Origin: Rhodospirillales bacterium
Lineage (GTDB): Bacteria > Pseudomonadota > Alphaproteobacteria > Acetobacterales > Acetobacteraceae
Reading direction: 5' to 3'
Assembly (NCBI GenBank): GCA_028869315.1
Contig: JAGWSV010000056.1
Span: forward strand, 1-32,245
DNA: 32,245 bases
Shown piece after piece: positions 23,584 through 30,444 of the stretch. The position numbers and the translations under genes were made by a program. Numbering within the stretch: the first letter of the stretch is position 1; every line of letters begins with the position of its first letter. The notes under the pieces are model-generated. The model did not search any database and had not been told where the DNA came from. It worked only from the letters and a program-made list of their open reading frames with translations.

Positions 23584-25046
23584 CACCCGTGGCACCCGGC
23601 ACGCATCGCCCGCAGGATCGGCAGCATGGTGCGCACGGCGTCCTCTCCGCTCTGGCCCTCTGCGCCGGCCGCTCCGGGCATCACGCTCGCGGCCGCCGTC
23701 TGGTCGGTCAGCAGCCGCGGCAGGCGGGCAACAAGGATCCACAAGCCCGGCCGGCTCTGCTGCAGGTCCGCGCACAGGATTTCGCCCGCCGCCTTGGCCA
23801 TTGCGTATTCGGTCATGCCGGGCGGCCGCTCCGCGACCGCGACGGAGGATGGGTAGAAGACCGCGAGGGGCCGGCCGGTTTGCGCCTGAAGCGCAGTGCT
23901 GGCCGCCGCGAAGCCATCGACATAGATGTCGCGGAACTCGTCGAACAGGCTGCGCGCATAGACGCCCGGCTTCTGGCGGAAGATGCGGGGGGTCGCGAAA
24001 TAAAAGAGCTGGTTCGCCATCCAGCCCAGCCTGGCAAGCTGCGGCGCGGCAGGCGCACGCGCATCGTACTGGAACCATCGGCACGCGCGGGGCCCGATAT
24101 CCGCCGCGACGCCGCGCGCGTCCTGCTCTCCTTGCGCATAGGTAATGGCGACGCGGCCGCCGCCGGCGGCGATCAGCCGGGCGGTGACGGCGCCGAGCCC
24201 CCGCGAACCGCCGATGACGAGGGCGGTGACCGCAGCGAACTCGCCCGGCCGCACCCAGGGGGCGACGGCGGCCAGGCTTGGCTGCGCGACGGGCGGATGG
24301 CGCATCAGCGCGGTCAGCACCCCGGCAATGCCGCCGCCGGCAACCTCCAGCCGTACCATGCGAAACCGTTCGTCGACCTCCCGCACCCGGAAGCTGAGCG
24401 CGGAGCCGAGGTTGTCGGGCGTCAGGCGGATTTCGAATCCGTCGAAGATCGAATACAGCCCTGGGCAGACCATGCCGACCAGCGCAGACAGCCGCACCAG
24501 CGACGCCACGCGACCCGCCCCGATGCGGGCGGCGAGATGCGGGAAATAGGCGATGCAGCCGGACAGCGGCGGCGCCGCGATGCAGCCAGACCGTCCCGCC
24601 AGGTCGCTCGGCGCGAGTTCGAGCGGCATCGTCTGCACCCGCACGTCGCGCCCGGAGAGCAGCGGCCCGGCTGGGGCGCATGGCCCGCCGGCCAGTTCCA
24701 AGGTCGTCGTCGTCGCTCCATCCGCAACCAGCACGACGCGCAGGGGAACGCCCGGACGGACGAGGTCGAGCCGGACATCGCGATCGAGGGATATGAACCG
24801 GCGGAAGCGCACCCGCAGCGTGCCGAACCGCTCCGTCCAGAGCCCGGCTTTCGCCAGCGTTTCCAGGCCCCAGAGCACGGCATGCATGCCGTGAACGGCG
24901 GGCGCTCCGGCCTGGGTCCGACGGGCCGCCACCGGATCCAGGTGCAGCGGGTTGCGATCGCCCGACAACGCCGCGAAACGTGCCTGGTCCATCGCCCCGA
25001 AGCGGCGCTCTCCGAGCAGGGGAGACGAGTTGGCGAGCTCATCCAC
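23583..25046 (-). CDS. Bifunctional MaoC-like dehydratase / SDR-type reductase fusion
   Basis: This 487-residue two-domain protein begins with a hot-dog MaoC/R-specific hydratase-like domain: ALSGDRNPLHLDPVAARRT with Asp30 and His35 as the catalytic pair, then APAVHGMH. A further region to about 265 may be a second hot-dog unit. An SDR domain follows (LVIGGSRGLGAVTARLI near 275-290) with PSS at 399-401 and the catalytic Tyr414-Ala-Met-Ala-Lys418. The combination suits 3-hydroxyacyl/enoyl interconversion plus beta-keto reduction on an acyl-ACP or acyl-CoA. GTG at 25046 is the likely start (weak GGGG upstream), 24 bases after the methyltransferase stop. Location in a glycan operon next to a flippase is unusual for an acyl-chain enzyme. 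Confidence 0.85.
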   Translation of the reverse strand: MDELANSSPLLGERRFGAMDQARFAALSGDRNPLHLDPVAARRTQAGAPAVHGMHAVLWGLETLAKAGLWTERFGTLRVRFRRFISLDRDVRLDLVRPGVPLRVVLVADGATTTTLELAGGPCAPAGPLLSGRDVRVQTMPLELAPSDLAGRSGCIAAPPLSGCIAYFPHLAARIGAGRVASLVRLSALVGMVCPGLYSIFDGFEIRLTPDNLGSALSFRVREVDERFRMVRLEVAGGGIAGVLTALMRHPPVAQPSLAAVAPWVRPGEFAAVTALVIGGSRGLGAVTARLIAAGGGRVAITYAQGEQDARGVAADIGPRACRWFQYDARAPAAPQLARLGWMANQLFYFATPRIFRQKPGVYARSLFDEFRDIYVDGFAAASTALQAQTGRPLAVFYPSSVAVAERPPGMTEYAMAKAAGEILCADLQQSRPGLWILVARLPRLLTDQTAAASVMPGAAGAEGQSGEDAVRTMLPILRAMRAGCHG

Positions 25047-25070
25047 GCGGGCAGGCCCCGGATGCAGCGT

Positions 25071-26342
25071 TCAAAACACCTCGACCCTCGGGATCGGGAC
25101 GACGAACTGCCCGCCCCATCCGCGGATCGCAGCCATCTGCGCGCAAATCTCCTCCCGCAGGTTCCAGGGCAGGATCAGCAGGTAATCGGGCTTCTCCGCC
25201 AGGATGGCCGATGGGTCGCGGATCGGAATCCGGGTTCCCGGAAGCAGGTGGTTCTGCTTGTGCGGGCTGCGGTCGACCGTGAACGCGACCAGCTCGGGAC
25301 CGACGCCGCAATAGTTGAGCAGCGTGTTGCCCTTCGCCGGCGCCCCGTAGGCCGCCACCGTCCTGCCGCTGCGGCGGGCGGCGATCAGGAACTCCAGCAG
25401 CGCGAGCTTGCTGGCCACCACCCCCTCGGCGAACCGGCGGTAGGTCGCCGGATCATCGAGGCCGAAGGCCCGTTCGGCGTTCTTCAGCGCCGCGACCCGC
25501 GCCGTCGGCGGCAGCACCGCGTGCTCCCGGTGGCGGGCAAAGATCCGCAGCGACCCACCATGCGTGGGCAGTTCCGCCACATCGAACACCGCCAGACCGT
25601 GCTCCGCGAACAGCCGTTCCACGACATCGAACGCGAAATACGAGAAATGCTCGTGATAGATCGTGTCGAACTGGTTCGATTCCATCAGCCGCAGGAGATG
25701 CGGAAATTCGCAGGTGAGAACGCCGTCCGGGCTGAGCAGCTCGCGGAACCCGGCGACGAAGTCATGCAGGTCCGGCACGTGCGCCAGCACGTTGTTGGCG
25801 ACCATCAGGTCCGGCCGGCGGCCCGCCGCGCGCAGCCGGCGCGCCGTGGCGACCCCGAAGAACGCCACCTCGGTCGGAATCCCTTTTCCCGCGGCGGCCC
25901 GGGCCACGTTCCGCGCCGGCTCCACGCCCAGCACCGGGATGCCGTCGCGCTGGAAATATTGCAGCAGGTAGCCGTCGTTGCTTGCCACTTCGACGACCAA
26001 CGAGCGCGGGCCAAGCCCGAACCGCTCCGTCATCTGCGCTGCATAGGCCTGTGCGTGGCGCAGCCAACTTTCCGAGAACGAGGAGAAATACAGATAGTCG
26101 CCGAAGATCGCCGCGGGGGATTCGAACGCGGCGAGCTGGACCAGGCGGCAGTGCGAGCAGACAAGCGCATGCAAGGGATAGAACGGCTCGGCCTCGTGCA
26201 GCCGATCGCGCGGGACGTAGGAATTCGCCAGCGGCGTCATGCCGAGATCGGCGAAGCTTTCCCGCAGCGGCGCGCGGCAGATCCGGCAGGGCGGGTCGGA
26301 CGCGGCAGGTCCCGCTTCGGCGCTCGCCGCGGTGATGCTCAC
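25071..26342 (-). CDS. NovU/TylC3/TcaB9-type sugar C-methyltransferase
   Basis: This 423-residue three-domain methyltransferase has an N-terminal zinc domain with Cys19, Cys22, Cys62 and Cys65 (CRIC, CSHC). The SAM-binding VVEVASNDGYLLQYF lies at about 124-138, the catalytic-region motif YHEHFSYF at about 218-225, and a C-terminal cap domain contains YGAPAKGNTLLNYCG. The family methylates C-3 of 4-keto-deoxysugar nucleotides, giving branched-chain sugars. The start is taken as GTG at 26342: GGAGG lies 5 bases upstream, and the codon overlaps the rfbF stop as GTGA. An ATG at 26354 is possible but contains that GGAGG within its codons. Direct coupling to rfbF suggests a CDP-linked substrate. 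Confidence 0.92.
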   Translation of the reverse strand: MSITAASAEAGPAASDPPCRICRAPLRESFADLGMTPLANSYVPRDRLHEAEPFYPLHALVCSHCRLVQLAAFESPAAIFGDYLYFSSFSESWLRHAQAYAAQMTERFGLGPRSLVVEVASNDGYLLQYFQRDGIPVLGVEPARNVARAAAGKGIPTEVAFFGVATARRLRAAGRRPDLMVANNVLAHVPDLHDFVAGFRELLSPDGVLTCEFPHLLRLMESNQFDTIYHEHFSYFAFDVVERLFAEHGLAVFDVAELPTHGGSLRIFARHREHAVLPPTARVAALKNAERAFGLDDPATYRRFAEGVVASKLALLEFLIAARRSGRTVAAYGAPAKGNTLLNYCGVGPELVAFTVDRSPHKQNHLLPGTRIPIRDPSAILAEKPDYLLILPWNLREEICAQMAAIRGWGGQFVVPIPRVEVF

Positions 26343-27115
26343 CAGATCCTCCACGGTGCCCGGCCGTGGGCCCAGAGCTCTTCCAGCCGCTTCTTGTCCC
26401 GCAAGGTGTCCATCGAGAGCCAGAAGCCCTCGTGCCGGAACGACATCAGCTCGCCGTCGCGCACCAGGCGCTCGAGCGGGGCCTGCTCGAACACGGTCTG
26501 ATCACCGTCGATATAGTCGAACACCTGCGGCGAGAGCACGAAGAAGCCGCCATTGATCCAGCCCTCTCCGCTCGGCGGCTTCTCATTGAATTGCGTCGCG
26601 AGGCCGTTGTCGATGTCGAGCCAGCCGAAGCGCGACGGCGGCCGCACGGCGGTCACTGTCGCGATCCGGCCGTGCGAGGCGTGGAAGTCGATCACCTGGC
26701 GAATATCGAGCGCGGCGACCCCGTCGCCGTAGGTCATGCAGAACGGCGCATCGTCGAGATGCTCCCGCAGCCGCCGCAGGCGGCCGCCGGTCATGGTGTC
26801 GAGCCCGGTATCGACGAGCGTCACCTTCCAGGGCTCGGCCGTCGGCCGGAGCATGGCGACCGAGTTGTCCGCCAGGTCAATCGTTACATCTGCGGCGTGC
26901 AGGAAGTACTCGGCGAAATACTGCTTGATCATGTGACCTTTGTAACCTAGCGGAATGACGAACTCGGTGATGCCGTGTGCGGCGTAGATCTTCATGATAT
27001 GCCAGAGGATCGGGCGGCCACCGACTTCGACCATCGGCTTCGGTCTCATTTCGGTCTCTTCCATCAGGCGGGTGCCGTACCCGCCGGCGAGAATCACAGC
27101 CTTGCGTACCTTCAT
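26339..27115 (-). CDS. rfbF: Glucose-1-phosphate cytidylyltransferase
   Basis: This 258-residue nucleotidyltransferase makes CDP-glucose from CTP and glucose-1-phosphate. Motifs seen: VILAGGYGTRLMEETEMRPKPMVEVG (visible as LAGGYGTRL and RPKPMVEVG), TYGDGVAALDI, FNEKPPSGEGWINGGFF and FWLSMDTLRDKKRLEELW, all typical of RfbF. The ATG at 27115 is preferred because the protein then begins MKVRKAVILAGG as in the family and GGAG lies 12 bases upstream. A longer frame to 27166 is unlikely. No CDP-glucose 4,6-dehydratase (rfbG) is visible in the window although the pathway needs one next. It is the first gene of the minus-strand operon. Confidence 0.93.
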   Translation of the reverse strand: MKVRKAVILAGGYGTRLMEETEMRPKPMVEVGGRPILWHIMKIYAAHGITEFVIPLGYKGHMIKQYFAEYFLHAADVTIDLADNSVAMLRPTAEPWKVTLVDTGLDTMTGGRLRRLREHLDDAPFCMTYGDGVAALDIRQVIDFHASHGRIATVTAVRPPSRFGWLDIDNGLATQFNEKPPSGEGWINGGFFVLSPQVFDYIDGDQTVFEQAPLERLVRDGELMSFRHEGFWLSMDTLRDKKRLEELWAHGRAPWRIW

Positions 27116-27329
27116 GCGCCCGGACTCCGATCCGTTGCTGTGGACGATCTCGAATTTCGATCGCAATAGAGCCGCTCGATGCTCTCCATTGGTATCACGA
27201 TGCCTTCATGTGGCTTCACGATACTTTGACGGAGGAGATCTTCCCGGGCTGGTAGCATCGGCACCAACTGTGGTTCGCCCGACCACCTCCGATGTCGACC
27301 TCACCGCGTGACTCCCATAGGACCCAGAC
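27116..27329. promoter_or_regulatory. Divergent promoter region between rfbF and a plus-strand glycosyltransferase-like gene
   Basis: This 214-base stretch separates divergent genes and is clearly less GC-rich than the surroundings, as expected for promoters. TTGACG at 27226-27231 could be a plus-strand -35 element, but no -10 at proper spacing is convincing (TAGCAT at 27253 is 21 bases away). I see no gene in it. Confidence 0.4.
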
Positions 27330-28436
27330 ATGCCACATCCGACCGCGGTCCTGTTTCAGACGTACTTCTTCGATGCATCGCTCGCCAGACTCTTCGCCCG
27401 GCTTATTGACGGCTCGCCTTCAAATTTTCGCTCGTTCGTGTTGATACATATGTCGCCGGGGGCGGCGAAGCCGCCCAGGCTTACGGGCGTGCCGCATCAT
27501 TTTGTTACCACACCTGAAATCCGCGACCCGGGCTACCGGCGGAAATCTTCTGGCGGCCCCGAGTGGCGGATCTGGGACGGCGGTCACACGGACCTGCCGC
27601 TGCTCCATTTCGCCCGCGCCCATCCGGAGTTCGAGCGCTACTGGGTGGTCGAATACGACACCCGCTTCGGCGGACCCTGGTCGCGGCTGTTCGCCACCTT
27701 CGAAGACAACCCGGCCGATTTCCTCAGCACCAGCCTGCGCACCGCGAGCACCAATCCGGAATGGCCCTACTGGCCGACGCTGCAGCCGCCCGCGGACGAT
27801 CCCACGGATCTACCGCCGGACGAGCGGATCTGCTGCTTCATGCCGGTGTTTCGTGCCTCCCGAGCGGCGGTGCGGACCATGGATGCCGCCTATCGCGCCG
27901 GCTGGGGCGGGCACTGCGAGACGACGTGGCCGACGATCCTGCGGCGCCAGGGTTTGCGGGTGGAGGATCTGGGCGGCACCGGGGCGTTCGTGCCGGCTGC
28001 CAACCGGGGGCGGTTCTACACCAGCACGCCGACCGCCTGGGACCTGTCCCCCGGCACCTTCGTGTTCAAGCCCGCCCGCAGCGGCTTCTTTCTGCGCCGC
28101 GGGATGCTCTACCACCCGATCAAGCCCGTGCGGGCAACGTGCACGGAGACCCTCTGGCGGGCGCGCGCCAAGCTGGCGAGCCTGCTCAGGCGGCCCCAGC
28201 CGCTGCTTCCGCAGTCGTCCCCAGGGGGCACGACGGCGGCGGTTACGCCGCCGCTTGGCCCGGCCCCCCGCCCGTCGCTGTATCGCCAACCGGCGACGGC
28301 GCCTCAGGGCGCCGTACGGCCCGCGATCGGCGGCCAGGCCAGGTCGTTCGGCGATATCATTTCCGGCGGCAGCGGCCACGAGATCGCGCATGCCGGGTCG
28401 TCGAAGCGGAAACCGTCGGCAGCCCCGGGCGTATAG
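27330..28436 (+). CDS. Glycosyltransferase-like protein of unknown specificity, with a low-complexity tail
   Basis: This 368-residue protein is only partly recognisable. Residues 1-270 look like a GT-A-type enzyme of the kind found in polysaccharide loci: VLFQTYFFDASLARLF at the N-terminus, YWVVEYDTRFGGPWSRLF (about 105-122) in a DxD-like position, and an aromatic central region (WPYWPTL, GHCETTWPTILRR). From about 290 on the sequence turns Pro/Ser/Ala/Gly-rich and unlike the rest. The last 44 codons are antisense to the rfbC-type gene. The tail begins at a CCCCAGGGGG repeat (28219-28228), so the natural stop may have been lost. AGGA lies 10 bases before the ATG. The function is inferred mainly from context. 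Confidence 0.7.
   Translation: MPHPTAVLFQTYFFDASLARLFARLIDGSPSNFRSFVLIHMSPGAAKPPRLTGVPHHFVTTPEIRDPGYRRKSSGGPEWRIWDGGHTDLPLLHFARAHPEFERYWVVEYDTRFGGPWSRLFATFEDNPADFLSTSLRTASTNPEWPYWPTLQPPADDPTDLPPDERICCFMPVFRASRAAVRTMDAAYRAGWGGHCETTWPTILRRQGLRVEDLGGTGAFVPAANRGRFYTSTPTAWDLSPGTFVFKPARSGFFLRRGMLYHPIKPVRATCTETLWRARAKLASLLRRPQPLLPQSSPGGTTAAVTPPLGPAPRPSLYRQPATAPQGAVRPAIGGQARSFGDIISGGSGHEIAHAGSSKRKPSAAPGV
28234..28253. repeat. Perfect 8-bp hairpin inside the tail of the glycosyltransferase-like gene
   Basis: CGGCGGCG at 28234-28241 pairs perfectly with CGCCGCCG at 28246-28253 around a GTTA loop. It lies between the sensible end of the plus-strand gene and the 3' end of the minus-strand rfbC-type gene, where a bidirectional terminator would sit. 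No T tract follows on either strand. Confidence 0.5.
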
Positions 28437-28846
28437 GGAACCGACATCTGGTAGAGCACTTCGCAGTCGTCGCACAAAGTCTGGAAGCCGTGCGCACATC
28501 CTGGCGGGATGTAGAGCATGCGGTCCTCCAGCGCGCCCAGCCGGAAGGCCTGCCAGCGCAGGAAGGTGGGAGAATGCGGCCGCAGATCCGCCACCACGTC
28601 GTGGATCGCGCCGCGAACGCAGCGCACGAGCTTGGTTTCGGCCGCCGGCGGGCGCTGGAAATGCATGCCGCGAATGGTGCCGCGACGCAGGGTGACCGAC
28701 GTGCTCGCCTGCACGAAATCGGCCTCCAGGCCGGCCGCGGCGAACGCCTCGCGGCAGAACGTGCGGCCGAACGTGCCACGCGGATCGGCGGACCGCTCGA
28801 TCACGATCACCGTCAACTGGTCGATTCCGGTTGGTTCGAAACGCAT
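28304..28846 (-). CDS. rfbC: dTDP-4-dehydrorhamnose 3,5-epimerase family protein (RfbC-type)
   Basis: This 180-residue cupin epimerase has the family pattern in order: PRGTFGRTFCREAF, the catalytic-His region TIRGMHFQRPP, ETKLVRCVRGAIHDVVADLR (Lys and Asp of the site), MLYIPPGCAHGFQTL, and the catalytic-Tyr region CEVLYQMSVPYTP. The enzyme epimerises C-3 and/or C-5 of 4-keto-6-deoxysugar nucleotides. Next to rfbF and a C-methyltransferase the substrate may be CDP-linked rather than dTDP-linked; this is inference. It is a lone minus-strand gene. Its 3' end overlaps the preceding plus-strand reading frame by 133 bases, and its start lies only 20 bases from the start of the next plus-strand gene. 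Confidence 0.92.
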   Translation of the reverse strand: MRFEPTGIDQLTVIVIERSADPRGTFGRTFCREAFAAAGLEADFVQASTSVTLRRGTIRGMHFQRPPAAETKLVRCVRGAIHDVVADLRPHSPTFLRWQAFRLGALEDRMLYIPPGCAHGFQTLCDDCEVLYQMSVPYTPGAADGFRFDDPACAISWPLPPEMISPNDLAWPPIAGRTAP

Positions 28847-28866
28847 CCTGGCCGGGAGAAGTGACA

Positions 28867-30246
28867 GTGGCCGGCATAGAACAGGACTTGTTCTCCCATG
28901 TCGAGACCTTGTTTCCGCTCTGCCGCAGCATCACCGGCGAGGGCCTCCGCCGGACCTTGCGCTACATCGGCGAACACATTCCGCTGGAATGCCGCGAGGT
29001 GCCGACCGGAACCCCTGTGCTCGATTGGGAGGTGCCGAAGGAGTGGGTGGTGCGCGGCGCGCGCATCCGCCGCATGAATGGCGAAACGGTTGTCGATTTC
29101 GTACGAAATAATCTGCACCTGCTGCAGTACAGCCACCCGGTCGATGCGATCGTCACCCGCGAGGAGCTGGACCGGCATCTGCACAGCCTGCCGGACCGCC
29201 CCGGGCTCGTGCCCTACCGCACCGCCTATCATGCCGACACCTGGGGGTTCTGCCTGAGCCACGAGGCGCGCATGGCGCTCACCGACCCCGCATACCGGGT
29301 CGAGGTGGACACCGAACTCCGCGACGGCAGCCTGAGCTATGGCGAATGCTGGCTGCCGGCGGACGCACCGGACGAGCCGCCCAAGGACGCACCCGGGGGT
29401 GCCCCAGGGGGCGCCCCAGGGGATGTTCTGGTGTCGATCCATTGCTGCCACCCGTCGCTGGCCAACGACAACCTCTCCGCCATCGCCGTCGCCATCGAGC
29501 TTGCGCGCGCGCTCGCCCGCCGTTCGGCCCGGCGCTTCGGCTACCGCTTCCTGTTCATCCCCGGGACCATCGGCGCGATCACCTGGCTTGCGCGCAATCG
29601 CGACGTGGCGCGGCAGGTGCGGCACGGGCTGGTGCTGAGCTGCCTCGGCGATGCCGGCGCGCCGACCTACAAGCAGTCGCGGCGCGGCGACGCGCCGATC
29701 GACCGGATCGTCGGTCATGTCCTGCGCGCCCGCGGCCTGGCAGGACGCGTCCTGCCCTTCGTGCCCTACGGCTACGACGAGCGGCAGTATTGCTCGCCGG
29801 GTTTCAACCTGCCGGTCGGCTGCCTGATGCGCAGCCCGAACGGCAGCTTCCCCGAGTACCACACCTCGGCCGACAATCTGGCCTTCGTGCAGCCGGCCGC
29901 GCTTGCGGATTCGCTCGCCCTGCTCGGCGAGATCGTCGAGCTGATCGAGACGGACGCGACCTGGCGCAACACCAGCCCCTATGGCGAACCGCAACTCGGC
30001 CGCCGCAGGCTGTACAGCCGCATCGGCGGCCAAACCGACCCGGGCGCGCTGCCGGGCGGGTTCGATCAGCTCACCCTGCTCTGGGTGCTCAACCTGTCGG
30101 ACGGGCAACACAGCCTGCTCGACATCGCCGAGCGCTCGGGAAAGCCGTTCGAAGCGGTTGCCGCCGCCGCCCGCGCCCTGCGGGAGACGGGCCTGCTTGA
30201 GCTTGCGCCGCCGGCGACGCTTGCCAGCGGCCGCACGGTCGGCTAG
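28867..30246 (+). CDS. DUF4910 / M28-aminopeptidase-like protein with winged-helix C-terminus
   Basis: This 459-residue protein is of the DUF4910/DUF2172 family, a zinc-peptidase-like fold common in polysaccharide gene clusters. The N-terminus LFPLCRSITGEGLRRTLRYI is diagnostic. The metal-binding motif HCCHPSLANDN runs from His192 to Asn202 (His195 and Asp201), followed by LSCLGDAG, YKQSRRGD, YDERQYCSPG and EYHTSADN with further ligands. The last 80 residues resemble the family's winged helix. A Gly/Ala/Pro insert (PGGAPGGAPG, about residues 177-187) sits where homologues have a short acidic turn. GTG at 28867 is chosen because GGGAGA lies 7 bases upstream; a TTG at 28831 would overlap the rfbC start. 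Its enzymatic role in glycan synthesis is unknown. Confidence 0.88.
   Translation: MAGIEQDLFSHVETLFPLCRSITGEGLRRTLRYIGEHIPLECREVPTGTPVLDWEVPKEWVVRGARIRRMNGETVVDFVRNNLHLLQYSHPVDAIVTREELDRHLHSLPDRPGLVPYRTAYHADTWGFCLSHEARMALTDPAYRVEVDTELRDGSLSYGECWLPADAPDEPPKDAPGGAPGGAPGDVLVSIHCCHPSLANDNLSAIAVAIELARALARRSARRFGYRFLFIPGTIGAITWLARNRDVARQVRHGLVLSCLGDAGAPTYKQSRRGDAPIDRIVGHVLRARGLAGRVLPFVPYGYDERQYCSPGFNLPVGCLMRSPNGSFPEYHTSADNLAFVQPAALADSLALLGEIVELIETDATWRNTSPYGEPQLGRRRLYSRIGGQTDPGALPGGFDQLTLLWVLNLSDGQHSLLDIAERSGKPFEAVAAAARALRETGLLELAPPATLASGRTVG
29402..29423. repeat. Two in-frame copies of a CCCCAGGGG repeat inside a coding region
   Basis: CCCCAGGGGG at 29402-29411 and CCCCAGGGGA at 29414-29423 are 12 bases apart. 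They encode the PGGAPGGAPG insert of the DUF4910 protein. The same 10-mer occurs at 28219-28228, and its reverse complement forms the array at 171-212. Confidence 0.7.
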
Positions 30247-30247
30247 A

Positions 30248-30268
30248 GCGCGTTGCGATGCAACGCGC
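30248..30268. terminator. Perfect 9-bp hairpin after the DUF4910 gene
   Basis: GCGCGTTGC at 30248-30256 pairs perfectly with GCAACGCGC at 30260-30268 around GAT. It starts one base after the TAG stop. The following bases (ACTTCCTC) are only weakly T-rich, so it may end transcription inefficiently or protect the 3' end. Confidence 0.6.
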
Positions 30269-30342
30269 ACTTCCTCCCCGTCGATTTTGGTACCGCTGGT
30301 ACGCACCGGCGGCCTGAGGAGCGCGCATCCCGACGCACCCCC

Positions 30343-30371
30343 CGAAAGCCGCCTCGTTCAGGCGGCTTTCG
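30343..30371 (+). terminator. Perfect 12-bp hairpin in the leader of the ModA-like gene; terminator or attenuator
   Basis: CGAAAGCCGCCT at 30343-30354 pairs perfectly with AGGCGGCTTTCG at 30360-30371 around CGTTC, followed by CGTTTCC. It is the strongest small hairpin in the window and has intrinsic-terminator form with a short T-run. It lies 74 bases before the next gene. GGCGGC at 30308-30313 could pair with GCCGCC in its left arm, which would be an antiterminator. A short hairpin GTACC-GCT-GGTAC at 30290-30302 precedes it. Confidence 0.55.
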
Positions 30372-30444
30372 CGTTTCCGGCTTGTCCTGCCCGGTTCCGA
30401 TAGAGGCCACGACGAGGCGGCTCCTTCCCTGACAGGAGACCGCC

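Noticed and set aside
23589-26501. 970-codon plus-strand frame opposite the MaoC-SDR and methyltransferase genes
   Set aside because: Arg/Gln/Asp-rich antisense shadow without motifs; the minus-strand genes have all catalytic motifs and coupled starts.
27226-27258. Sigma-70 promoter TTGACG ... TAGCAT before the glycosyltransferase-like gene
   Set aside because: A 21-base spacer is too long and no better -10 lies at 16-18 bases; kept only as a mention in the divergent region.
30248-30371. tRNA or other classical structured RNA gene
   Set aside because: No cloverleaf, anticodon arm or TTC loop can be formed; only separate hairpins are seen.
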